Shown piece by piece: positions 1 to 5,627 of a stretch of 6,209 nt of DNA (position 1 is the first letter of the stretch; each line of letters opens with the position of its first letter). The notes beneath the pieces were generated by a model, which did no database searches, was not told the DNA's origin, and was given only the letters and a program-made list of their open reading frames with translations. The DNA is taken from assembly GCA_002482435.1 (NCBI GenBank), contig DLFZ01000168.1, positions 370 through 6,578 on the forward strand. Reading direction: 5' to 3'. A program made the position numbers and the translations under genes. This DNA comes from Christensenella sp. UBA7707. GTDB taxonomy: Bacteria; Bacillota; Clostridia; Christensenellales; CAG-138.

Positions 1-539
1 GCAATCAAAATGTCCGGCTCGCATGCGAGCGCCATGGCGATCATGACGCGCTGGCGCATGCCGCCCGAAAGCTCGTGCGGGTATTGATTGATGCGCTTCT
101 GCGGGTCGCTCACGCCCACCAGGGTAAGCATTTCAACCGCGCGCGCTTTTGCTTGCTCATGGTTGCGGTCGGTGTGCAGCAAAATGGTTTCCATCAGCTG
201 GTTGCCGATGGTGTAAACCGGGTTGAGGCTCGTCATGGGATCTTGAAAGATGATGCTTATTTTTTCGCCGCGGAAGCTTCGCATCTTGCGCCTGTTGAAT
301 TTAAGAACGTCTTCGCCCTCAAACAACACTTCGCCGCCCGCGACCTTACCCGGATCCACAAGGATGCGAAGGATCGAGTAGGCGGTAACGCTCTTGCCCG
401 AGCCTGACTCACCTACGATGCCCAGCACCTTGCCCTTTTCCAGGTTGAAAGAAATACCGTTGACAGCCTTGACGCAGCCGGAATCGGTGTCGAACTGGGT
501 CTGAAGGTTTTTGACCTGCAACAATGTTTTCTCGCTCAT
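1..539 (-). CDS. oppD: Oligopeptide/dipeptide ABC transporter ATP-binding protein OppD/DppD (3' part beyond left edge)
   Basis: Cytoplasmic ATPase subunit that powers an Opp/Dpp-type peptide importer, normally working as a pair with OppF on the OppB-OppC membrane core. Translating the minus strand from the ATG at 539-537 gives 179 residues with no stop before the window edge. Visible motifs: Walker A GESGSGKS (residues 43-50) followed by VTAYSILRIL, Q-loop IFQDPMTSLNP (97-107) and ABC signature LSGGMRQRV (157-165). The sequence breaks off at PDILI, just as Walker B begins, so the catalytic glutamate, the H-loop and the C-terminal peptide-transporter domain are not seen. The family is usually about 320-340 residues. 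The start is 4 nt after the oppC stop, with an AAGGAAG Shine-Dalgarno lying inside the last codons of oppC, which suggests coupled translation. Opp versus Dpp, and therefore peptide length preference, cannot be decided here; nickel or other substrates of this superfamily are less likely but not excluded. Confidence 0.95.
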   Translation of the reverse strand, partial: MSEKTLLQVKNLQTQFDTDSGCVKAVNGISFNLEKGKVLGIVGESGSGKSVTAYSILRILVDPGKVAGGEVLFEGEDVLKFNRRKMRSFRGEKISIIFQDPMTSLNPVYTIGNQLMETILLHTDRNHEQAKARAVEMLTLVGVSDPQKRINQYPHELSGGMRQRVMIAMALACEPDILI

Positions 540-543
540 ACGA

Positions 544-1617
544 TCACTTCCTTAATTTGGGGTCGAACGCGTCGCGCAGCCCGTCGCCCAAAAGGTTGAA
601 AGCAAGCACGATCAAGCAAATGGCGGCGGCGGGGAACACGAGCTTGGAGGGGTAACTTTGCAAGCCCTGACGCGCAGCGTTTGCAAGCGAGCCGAGGCTG
701 GGCATGGGCGCCTGCACGCCAAGACCCACGAAGCTCAAAAAGCTTTCGGTGAAAATGGCCGAGGGCACTTGAAGCGCCGTCGAAATGATGATTACGCCCA
801 TGCAGTTGGGCAGGATGTGCTTTTTCACGATCCTGCCGCCCTTCGCGCCAAGGGCGCGCGCAGCAATGACGTATTCGTTCTTTTTGATGGAGAGGATTTG
901 GCCGCGCACAAGGCGCGCCATGCCTACCCAGTAAAGAAGGCCGAACACCACGAAAAGGCTGATCATGTTGGTGCCGATCTTCTCAAGTACCGTGCCCACA
1001 AGAGCGTCCTTCAAAACCGCGTCAAACACTACGGAAAGAAGGATGATCATGAGCATATCCGGCAGCGAGTAGATGATGTCTACGATACGCATCATCACAA
1101 GGTCTACCCTGCCGCCCACATAGCCGGAAATCGAGCCGTAAACAAGGCCGATCACAAGCACGATGAGGCTCGCAAAAAAGCCAACTGCCAGCGATACCCT
1201 CGCGCCGTATACGACGCGGATGAAGTAGTCGCGGCTCAAAGAGTCGGTGCCGAAGATGTGCGGGAAAAGTTCCTGCCCCTCCGCTATCGCACGCTGCTCA
1301 AGCTCGGAATATTCCATAGGCCCGAGGTTTTTTGCACTCTTGTCGCGGACGCCGTTCACGGTAATCATGTCATCGTAACCGTAGGGAACCACCATCGGCG
1401 CGAAAACAATCACGACGATCAGCAGGAACAGCACGATGATGCTGCCCACCGCCAGCGGGTTTTTAAAAAGCTTGCGCATACCATCCTTGAAGAAGGTGGT
1501 GGATTCGCGCATCTGCGTGTGCGTTTCCTTTTCGGATGCATCCGCAGGGGTGAAAATAGCGGGGTCAAGCTGAAGGCTCAACAGATGTTTCTTGGGGATC
1601 TGGCCCGGTTCGCTCAT
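544..1617 (-). CDS. oppC: Oligopeptide ABC transporter permease OppC/DppC
   Basis: Inner-membrane permease that pairs with OppB to form the translocation channel of a peptide importer. 357 residues. A hydrophilic N-terminal region of about 50 residues precedes TM1 (about 56-77). An extracellular loop then leads to GTDSLSRD (123-130), the family's GTDxxGRD-type motif, and further membrane segments lie near 139-163, 183-200, 217-235, 272-292 and 326-346. The cytoplasmic coupling (EAA) loop that docks on the ATPase is EYVIAARALGAKGGRIVKKH onward, ending in ILPN (248-271). The typical C-terminal FLSFVGLGVQAP stretch (293-304) and the DP close to the end are present. The N-terminal tail is longer than in the roughly 300-residue enterobacterial OppC, but long forms occur in Firmicutes. 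The ATG at 1617-1615 follows TAAGGAGG at 1635-1628 by 10 nt; that site overlaps the oppB stop. The gene sits between oppB and oppD with 15 nt and 4 nt gaps. Confidence 0.95.
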   Translation of the reverse strand: MSEPGQIPKKHLLSLQLDPAIFTPADASEKETHTQMRESTTFFKDGMRKLFKNPLAVGSIIVLFLLIVVIVFAPMVVPYGYDDMITVNGVRDKSAKNLGPMEYSELEQRAIAEGQELFPHIFGTDSLSRDYFIRVVYGARVSLAVGFFASLIVLVIGLVYGSISGYVGGRVDLVMMRIVDIIYSLPDMLMIILLSVVFDAVLKDALVGTVLEKIGTNMISLFVVFGLLYWVGMARLVRGQILSIKKNEYVIAARALGAKGGRIVKKHILPNCMGVIIISTALQVPSAIFTESFLSFVGLGVQAPMPSLGSLANAARQGLQSYPSKLVFPAAAICLIVLAFNLLGDGLRDAFDPKLRK

Positions 1618-1627
1618 TCTCTCTGTG

Positions 1628-1635
1628 CCTCCTTA
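1628..1635 (-). promoter_or_regulatory. Ribosome binding site of oppC overlapping the oppB stop codon
   Basis: Read on the minus strand the bases are TAAGGAGG: the TAA ending oppB is also the first part of a full-strength Shine-Dalgarno for oppC. Spacing to the oppC ATG is 10 nt, slightly long. The arrangement implies translational coupling of the two permease subunits, which are needed in equal amounts. Confidence 0.75.
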
Positions 1636-2544
1636 TTCAAAGCTGATACGGGGATCAACAACCTTATAAATAAGATCGCTGATCAGTGTGGCGATAACCA
1701 TCAACACCGCGAGGAAAATCGTGGTGGCCATGATCATCGGGTAATCGCGGTTGGTGATGCTGGTCACGAACTTTGAACCGAGGCCGCCGATGGTGAACAC
1801 CGTTTCCACCACGAGGCTGCCGGTGAGGATGTAAGCGACCATTGGCCCCATGTAGGTGATGACCGGGATCATCGCGTTTTTCAGTGCGTGCTTGAAAATG
1901 ACCTTGGTTTCGGCAACACCTTTGGAACGCGCGGTACGAATATAGTCCTGCCCGAGCACGTCAAGCATGCTGGACTTTGTTAGCCTTATAATGTAGCTCA
2001 TGGGGTAGAGCGCGAGGGCGATGATGGGCAAAACGTAACTTTGATTATCTGGGCTCCACACGGGGAACCAGCTGAGCTTCAGGCAGAAAACGAGAAGCAG
2101 CAGCGTTGCAAGCACGAAGCTTGGCACGGAAACGAACAGCGTCGTGAAGAAAATGATGACCCTGTCGAAGATACCGTTGCGCGTGAGCGCCGCAATGGCG
2201 CCGAAGATCAGACCGAAAATGAGCGCAACCACAGCAGCCATGCCACCGAGCTTGGCAGAGATCGCAAAAGACTCACCGATCGTCTGTGCAATGTCGCGGC
2301 CGGTTTTGAGCGAAATGCCGAAATCACCCTTCAGCATGTCCTCCATGTAGTATATGAATTGTTCACCGATGGGCTTATCGAGGTGGAAACGCGCCTCGAG
2401 AACCGCACGCACAGCGGGGTCGGGCGCTTTTTCCTTTTCAAAAGGGCCACCCGGGATCGCGTTCATCGCGAAGAATGTTATCGTTGTAATGATAAGCACC
2501 GTCACGATGGCAAGTCCGATCCTTTTAAGAATGTACTTCCACAT
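1633..2544 (-). CDS. oppB: Oligopeptide ABC transporter permease OppB/DppB
   Basis: Inner-membrane permease subunit, partner of OppC in a peptide importer. 303 residues, the usual length. It begins with the typical MWKYILKRIGLAI start, a charged stub running into TM1 (about 9-28). An extracellular segment includes the FHLDKPIGEQ and GDFGISLKTGR motifs (53-62, 73-83), characteristic of OppB/DppB. Further membrane segments lie near 97-120, 129-153, 171-187, 226-246 and 272-294. The EAA coupling loop is QDYIRTARSKGV through ALKNAMIPV (199-228), followed by ETVFTIGGLG (247-256) and the C-terminal DPRI (297-300). The ATG at 2544-2542 is preceded by AAGGAG at 2560-2555 with 10 nt spacing. It is the first visible gene of the minus-strand operon, directly downstream of the divergent intergenic region; no oppA-type binding protein lies upstream of it. 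Confidence 0.96.
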   Translation of the reverse strand: MWKYILKRIGLAIVTVLIITTITFFAMNAIPGGPFEKEKAPDPAVRAVLEARFHLDKPIGEQFIYYMEDMLKGDFGISLKTGRDIAQTIGESFAISAKLGGMAAVVALIFGLIFGAIAALTRNGIFDRVIIFFTTLFVSVPSFVLATLLLLVFCLKLSWFPVWSPDNQSYVLPIIALALYPMSYIIRLTKSSMLDVLGQDYIRTARSKGVAETKVIFKHALKNAMIPVITYMGPMVAYILTGSLVVETVFTIGGLGSKFVTSITNRDYPMIMATTIFLAVLMVIATLISDLIYKVVDPRISFE

Positions 2545-2641
2545 GAAGCCTGTTCTCCTTCCTGTGGGCCGGTATCACCGTACCCATGCTGGACGCCAAG
2601 AGTTGTTATACAAATTCCATTGTTATGTTTGGAGTAACTGT

Positions 2642-2670
2642 ATATTACAGCCTCAAGCCGCATCTGTCAA
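2642..2670 (-). promoter_or_regulatory. Candidate sigma-A promoter for the oppBCD operon
   Basis: On the minus strand a perfect -35 TTGACA (2670-2665) is followed after 17 nt by TAATAT (2647-2642), a 4 of 6 match to the -10 consensus. Transcription would start near 2635, giving a leader of about 90 nt before oppB. A second possible -10, TATAAC at 2610-2605 (5 of 6), lies nearer the gene but has no good -35 at the right distance. The position in the divergent gap supports a promoter here; the exact hexamers are uncertain. Confidence 0.45.
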
Positions 2671-2715
2671 TCGCCGATGTTTTGGAGCTGCAGGCAACAT
2701 TATGCAATGCGGCAA

Positions 2716-2744
2716 TTGAAAACATGGGGCTTTGTGGGTATAAT
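2716..2744 (+). promoter_or_regulatory. Strong sigma-A type promoter for the BMP lipoprotein gene
   Basis: TTGAAA (2716-2721, 5 of 6 match to the -35 box), a 17-nt spacer and a perfect TATAAT (2739-2744). The predicted start of transcription is near 2751, about 82 nt before the ATG of the binding-protein gene. The spacer itself contains one copy of a CATGGGG(C)TTTGT motif that recurs in the leader. This is the best promoter match in the window and implies high expression, as expected for a binding protein. Confidence 0.8.
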
Positions 2745-2789
2745 AGTTTCGTTGCCGCGTCGGCGGCATCCACAAACCATGGGGTTTGT
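2723..2789 (+). repeat. Imperfect direct repeat CATGGGG(C)TTTGT flanking the transcription start
   Basis: Copy 1 is CATGGGGCTTTGT at 2723-2735, in the spacer between -35 and -10. Copy 2 is CATGGGGTTTGT at 2778-2789, in the leader; it lacks one C. The copies are 55 bp apart, close to five helical turns. Two near-identical 12-13 bp words around one promoter could be paired operator sites, or a chance repeat; copy 2 also forms part of a leader hairpin. No regulator is identified. Confidence 0.45.
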
Positions 2790-2802
2790 CGCAAAAATTT
2801 GC
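2753..2802 (+). promoter_or_regulatory. Structured 5' leader: three consecutive small inverted repeats
   Basis: Starting at the predicted transcript 5' end there are three inverted repeats in a row. TGCCGC/GCGGCA has a 4-nt loop (2753-2768), ACAAACC/GGTTTGT has a 4-nt loop (2772-2789), and GCAAA/TTTGC has only 2 nt between the arms (2791-2802), so the last could pair only after opening. They end about 20 nt before the GGAGG ribosome site. None is followed by a terminator-type T run at once, although TTTTTT occurs at 2817-2822. I see no match to the purine riboswitch core. A 5' stabilising structure or a protein-binding leader is possible. Confidence 0.45.
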
Positions 2803-2832
2803 AGAAGATCACAAAGTTTTTTGGAGGAAAAC

Positions 2833-3834
2833 ATGAAAAAGCTTCTTTCCCTGGCTCTGGTTATTTTGATGTCTGCGGCCGTTTTTGCGGGCTGCGCGGG
2901 CAATTCCGAGAACAAAGACGACGGCGTTGTGAGCGTTGCCGTCGTGGTGGCGGGCGGCCTTGGCGACCGTTCGTTCTACGATTCCGCCAAGGCGGGCTTG
3001 GACAGGCTCGTGGCCGATTATAACGTACAAGGCAAGGTCATTGAGTGCAAGGAGGACGCCTCGATGTTCCAGCAGCAGCTTGTAAACGCGGCGGAAACCT
3101 GCGATTTTGTGGTGGCTGTGGGCTGGCAGTTCGCCGACGGCCTCAGGGCGGTTGCGCCCGAACTGCCCGATACCAAGTTCATCTATGTGGATGAAGCTGT
3201 GGAGGGCATTTCCAACATTTACAACATCAAGTATGCGCAAAACGAAGGCTCCTTCCTCGTGGGTTACATCGCAGCCAGGCTGAGCACGACCGGCAAGGTC
3301 GGTGCGGTGGGCGGCATGGACGGCGATACCATCAACGACTTCCTCGTTGGCTATACGCAGGGCGCGCAGTACGCAAACCCCGCCTGTGGCGTAGAAGTGA
3401 ACTATGCCGGGGATTATGAAGACCCTGCCAAGGGCAAGGAGTGCGCACTTACCCTTTACGGCAAGGGCTGCGACGTGGTGTTTCAGGTTGCGGGCAAAAC
3501 GGGCGAGGGCGTGTTTGAAGCCGCCGCCGAGCAGGGCAGATACGCCATCGGCGTGGATTCCGACCAGAAGTACATCAACCCCAACGTGATCGTTTGCTCC
3601 ATGATTAAAAAGGTTGGGGATTCCATTTATGATACCGTCGCTGCGTTCATCAACGACGATACATGGAAGGGCGGCACTACTTGGGTTGCCGATATGGCCT
3701 CCGGCTATGTGGACGTGGGTTATGGCGAAGCGGGTGCAGCGCAGCAGGTTTCCGATGAACTCAAGGCCGAGGTCGAGGCGCTCAAGCAGAAGATCATCAG
3801 CGGCGAGATTGTGGTACAGACGACGCGCTCCTAA
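2833..3834 (+). CDS. BMP/PnrA-family ABC transporter substrate-binding lipoprotein, probably nucleoside-binding
   Basis: Membrane-anchored extracellular binding protein, expected to capture nucleosides (PnrA of Treponema, NupN/YufN of Bacillus are family members) and deliver them to the importer encoded downstream. 333 residues. The lipoprotein signal has a KK n-region, hydrophobic core LLSLALVILMSAAVFAG and lipobox Cys21 (FAGC; Phe at -3 is unusual). The mature part has the BMP landmarks: GGLGDRSFYDSA (41-52) with the D-x-S-F ligand-site motif, GAVGGMDGDTINDFLVGY (157-174), YEDPAKGKE (195-203), VVFQVAGKTGEGVFEAA (215-231), GVDSDQ (240-245), and the closing EVEALKQKIISGEIVV (313-328). An in-frame ATG at 2677 and another at 2779 exist, but the 2833 ATG is chosen because GGAGG (2823-2827) lies 5 nt upstream and the signal peptide starts exactly there. 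It has its own promoter and terminator. Substrate is inferred from family; some BMP proteins bind other ligands. Confidence 0.93.
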   Translation: MKKLLSLALVILMSAAVFAGCAGNSENKDDGVVSVAVVVAGGLGDRSFYDSAKAGLDRLVADYNVQGKVIECKEDASMFQQQLVNAAETCDFVVAVGWQFADGLRAVAPELPDTKFIYVDEAVEGISNIYNIKYAQNEGSFLVGYIAARLSTTGKVGAVGGMDGDTINDFLVGYTQGAQYANPACGVEVNYAGDYEDPAKGKECALTLYGKGCDVVFQVAGKTGEGVFEAAAEQGRYAIGVDSDQKYINPNVIVCSMIKKVGDSIYDTVAAFINDDTWKGGTTWVADMASGYVDVGYGEAGAAQQVSDELKAEVEALKQKIISGEIVVQTTRS

Positions 3835-3849
3835 CAAACAAAACGATTT

Positions 3850-3885
3850 CGCGCAAGCGGCCAAGCCGCTTGCGCGCGTTTTTTT
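3850..3885 (+). terminator. Strong rho-independent terminator after the BMP gene
   Basis: Perfect 12-bp GC-rich stem: arm CGCGCAAGCGGC (3850-3861), loop CAA (3862-3864), arm GCCGCTTGCGCG (3865-3876). After CG comes a run of seven T (3879-3885). It starts 15 nt after the lipoprotein stop codon and lies between that gene and the ATPase gene. Most transcripts from the 2716-2744 promoter should therefore end here, leaving the transport genes to read-through or to their own promoter. Confidence 0.93.
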
Positions 3886-3901
3886 AAAGAGAATTTGCCG
3901 T

Positions 3902-3928
3902 GCCGCATAAAAAAGGCGGCCTATTTTT
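3902..3928 (+). terminator. Weak second hairpin with T run, possible back-up terminator
   Basis: GCCGC (3902-3906) and GCGGC (3916-3920) can pair around a 9-nt A-rich loop, followed after CTA by five T (3924-3928). The 5-bp stem is short, so this is at most a secondary stop behind the strong terminator. Confidence 0.3.
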
Positions 3929-4056
3929 AAAAGCCGTCGAAAAATATATTTTCTTTGCGTGCTGCGGCGCAGCCAAAAAATGCCAAAACTTCCTTTATAT
4001 ATTATTATACTATATTATATACTCAATAATTATTCCTAATCTTACCACATGAGTTC

Positions 4057-4063
4057 AGGGGGG
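4057..4063 (+). promoter_or_regulatory. G-rich ribosome binding site that decides the TTG start
   Basis: AGGGGGG followed by 7 nt and then TTG at 4071-4073. An ATG at 4064-4066 directly abuts the G run, too close for initiation, and is in a different frame (its reading ends at a TGA near 4142). The frame used by the ATPase has a TGA at 4050-4052, so no longer upstream start is possible. Confidence 0.65.
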
Positions 4064-4070
4064 ATGTTTT

Positions 4071-5627
4071 TTGAACGGCACATCCGATTACGCGGTGGAA
4101 CTGAAAAACATATCTGTGCAGTTTCCGGGCGTGCTCGCCAATGACAATGTAACCTTAGGCGTGAAGCGAGGCGAGGTGCTGGCGCTCGTTGGGGAAAACG
4201 GCGCCGGAAAAAGCACGCTGATGAACGTTTTGTACGGTATTTTGGAACCGACCGACGGAACGGTGTTCATCAAGGGCGAGCGGGTGAGACGCTTTTCCCC
4301 AAAGGCTGCGATCGGCCGCGGGGTGGGCATGGTGCACCAGCATTTTATGCTTGTGCCCTCGTTTACGGTGGCGGAGAACATCGTGCTTTCCCGCGAGCCG
4401 AAAAAGAGCGGCATTTTTTTTGACAGGCGTGCGGCGGTTTCGCGTGCGCGCGCCCTCGTGGAGGAATACGGGCTTGCGGTGGACCCCGACGCACGCGTGG
4501 CGGATTTGAGCGTTGGGTTGCAGCAGCGCGTGGAAATTTTAAAAACGCTCTATCGGGGTGCGGATATTTTGATCCTTGACGAGCCGACCGCGGTTTTGAC
4601 CCCGCAGGAAACCGAAGAGCTTTTTTCGGTAATCCGCCGTGTGGTGCGCGAAAAGGGGAAAACCGTAATCATCATCACCCATAAGCTTTACGAGGTTATG
4701 GCCATTTCCGACCGCGTGGGCGTGATGCGGCAGGGAAAGCTTGTAAGCGTTTCGGAAACGAAAGATGTCACCGAGCGCAGCCTCGCCGAACGTATGGTGG
4801 GGCGCGACGTGCTGATGGACGAGCTATTCAAAACAGGCAAGCCCGGTGATGTGGCGCTTGAAATAAAAGACCTTTGGGTGACGGACGACCGCGCGCTCGA
4901 CGCTGTGCGCGGCGTGAGCCTTTCTTTGCGCGCGGGAGAGATTTTAGGGATTGCGGCCGTGGAGGGGAATGGGCAGAGTGAGCTGCTTGAAGCCATAACC
5001 GGCTTAAGAAAGCCAAAAAGCGGCGAGGTGCTGCTGCGCGGCGCGCCTGTTGCAGGGCAAAGCCCGGGCGATATACGCCGAGCGGGACTCTCCCATATTC
5101 CCGAGGACAGGCTCAAAACCGGCGTTTCCAAAGAGGCGGACATCGTGGAGAACCTTATGGTCGGCAAGCACCGCAAAAAGGAGTTTGCTGCGGGCAGCGA
5201 GCATTTTCGCCGCGCGAGCATCCTCCGCTACGCAACGGAGGTTTATGGGCGGTTTGACATTCGCGCCGCAAACGTTCACACCAAGGTGGGTTCGCTTTCG
5301 GGCGGCAACATTCAAAAGCTTGTGGCGGCGCGCGAGTTTTCGTTTGAAACGCCGGTTCTCATTATTTCGCAGCCCACGCGCGGTGTGGACATCGGCGCGA
5401 TGGAGTTCATCCACAACCTCATTGTAAAAAAGCGCAACGAGGGCGCGGCAATCCTTCTATCAAGCGCCGACCTCGACGAGGTGTTTCGCCTGAGCGACCG
5501 CATCATAACGCTGTTTGAAGGCAAGGTCACGGGTACGTTTGAGGCGGGGCGGTTTGACAAGGCGGAAATCGGCTACCGCATGATGGTGAGGGCAAGGGGG
5601 GAAGAACATGACGACAAAAAAGCTTGA
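4071..5627 (+). CDS. Double-NBD ABC transporter ATP-binding protein, nucleoside/simple-sugar class (NupO/YufO-like)
   Basis: Cytoplasmic ATPase with two nucleotide-binding domains on one chain, expected to drive the importer formed with the permease(s) downstream and the BMP lipoprotein. 518 residues, close to the usual 500-520. NBD1: Walker A GENGAGKS (41-48), Q-loop VHQHFMLVPSF (88-98), signature LSVGLQQRVEI (146-156), Walker B ILILDEPTAVLTP (166-178), H-loop Thr-His204-Lys. NBD2: degenerate Walker A VEGNGQSEL (297-305) lacking GKS, signature LSGGNIQKL (409-417), Walker B IISQPTRGVD (431-440) with Ser-Gln in place of Asp-Glu, and SSADLDE (464-470) instead of an H-loop histidine. This asymmetry, with one active and one degenerate site, is characteristic of the family and not a defect. 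Starts at TTG with an AGGGGGG site. The last 20 nt overlap the permease gene, so the two are co-translated. The closest class is NupO; sugar transport (RbsA/MglA-like) is less likely given the BMP partner. Confidence 0.93.
   Translation: MNGTSDYAVELKNISVQFPGVLANDNVTLGVKRGEVLALVGENGAGKSTLMNVLYGILEPTDGTVFIKGERVRRFSPKAAIGRGVGMVHQHFMLVPSFTVAENIVLSREPKKSGIFFDRRAAVSRARALVEEYGLAVDPDARVADLSVGLQQRVEILKTLYRGADILILDEPTAVLTPQETEELFSVIRRVVREKGKTVIIITHKLYEVMAISDRVGVMRQGKLVSVSETKDVTERSLAERMVGRDVLMDELFKTGKPGDVALEIKDLWVTDDRALDAVRGVSLSLRAGEILGIAAVEGNGQSELLEAITGLRKPKSGEVLLRGAPVAGQSPGDIRRAGLSHIPEDRLKTGVSKEADIVENLMVGKHRKKEFAAGSEHFRRASILRYATEVYGRFDIRAANVHTKVGSLSGGNIQKLVAAREFSFETPVLIISQPTRGVDIGAMEFIHNLIVKKRNEGAAILLSSADLDEVFRLSDRIITLFEGKVTGTFEAGRFDKAEIGYRMMVRARGEEHDDKKA

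Larger units (their letters stand above)
3886..4070 (+). other. AT-rich spacer between terminator and ATPase gene, candidate promoter region
   Basis: No open frame of note. After the weak hairpin comes another short inverted repeat, GCTGC/GCAGC at 3961-3973 with a 3-nt loop, then a strongly AT-rich block at about 3987-4040 built from TAT/ATT words, and finally the G-rich ribosome site. Since a strong terminator lies upstream, a promoter for the ATPase-permease genes is expected here. The best pair I can find is TTTATA (3994-3999) with TATACT (4018-4023) and 18 nt between; TATACT also occurs at 4006-4011. The -35 matches are poor and the hexamers should be taken as tentative. No purine riboswitch core is visible. 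Confidence 0.5.

Noticed and set aside
658..1776. Open frame of 372 codons on the plus strand, antisense to oppC and the end of oppB
   Set aside because: It lies wholly opposite two unmistakable permease genes. Its product is a His/Arg/Asp-rich, low-hydrophobicity protein without family motifs, as expected from reading the complement of membrane-protein codons.
2041..2719. Overlapping plus-strand open frames running through oppB into the intergenic gap
   Set aside because: They are antisense to oppB, lack ribosome sites and family motifs, and end within or just beyond the promoter region.
2677..2832. Upstream in-frame extension of the BMP lipoprotein (ATG at 2677 or 2779)
   Set aside because: ATG 2677 lies upstream of the promoter -10 box, and neither has a good ribosome site. 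Extension would bury the lipoprotein signal peptide, while ATG 2833 has GGAGG at the right distance.
2751..2832. Purine (guanine/2'-deoxyguanosine) riboswitch in the leader of the nucleoside-binding protein gene
   Set aside because: Such riboswitches would fit the context, but the conserved core bases and three-way junction pattern are not visible here or in 3886-4070.
2809..3864. Open frame of 351 codons on the minus strand, antisense to the BMP lipoprotein gene
   Set aside because: It is the mirror of a confident BMP-family gene with promoter, ribosome site and terminator; no motif is recognised in the antisense product, and it would start inside the terminator stem.
3961..3973. GCTGC/GCAGC hairpin as a terminator
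   Set aside because: The stem is only 5 bp and it is followed by an A run rather than T on the plus strand. On the minus strand the T run lies before, not after, the hairpin.
5250..5560. Second nucleotide-binding half of the ATPase looking inactivated by mutation
   Set aside because: The missing lysine of Walker A, the Ser-Gln in Walker B and the lost H-loop histidine are the normal state of NBD2 in this transporter class, not decay; the frame is intact.
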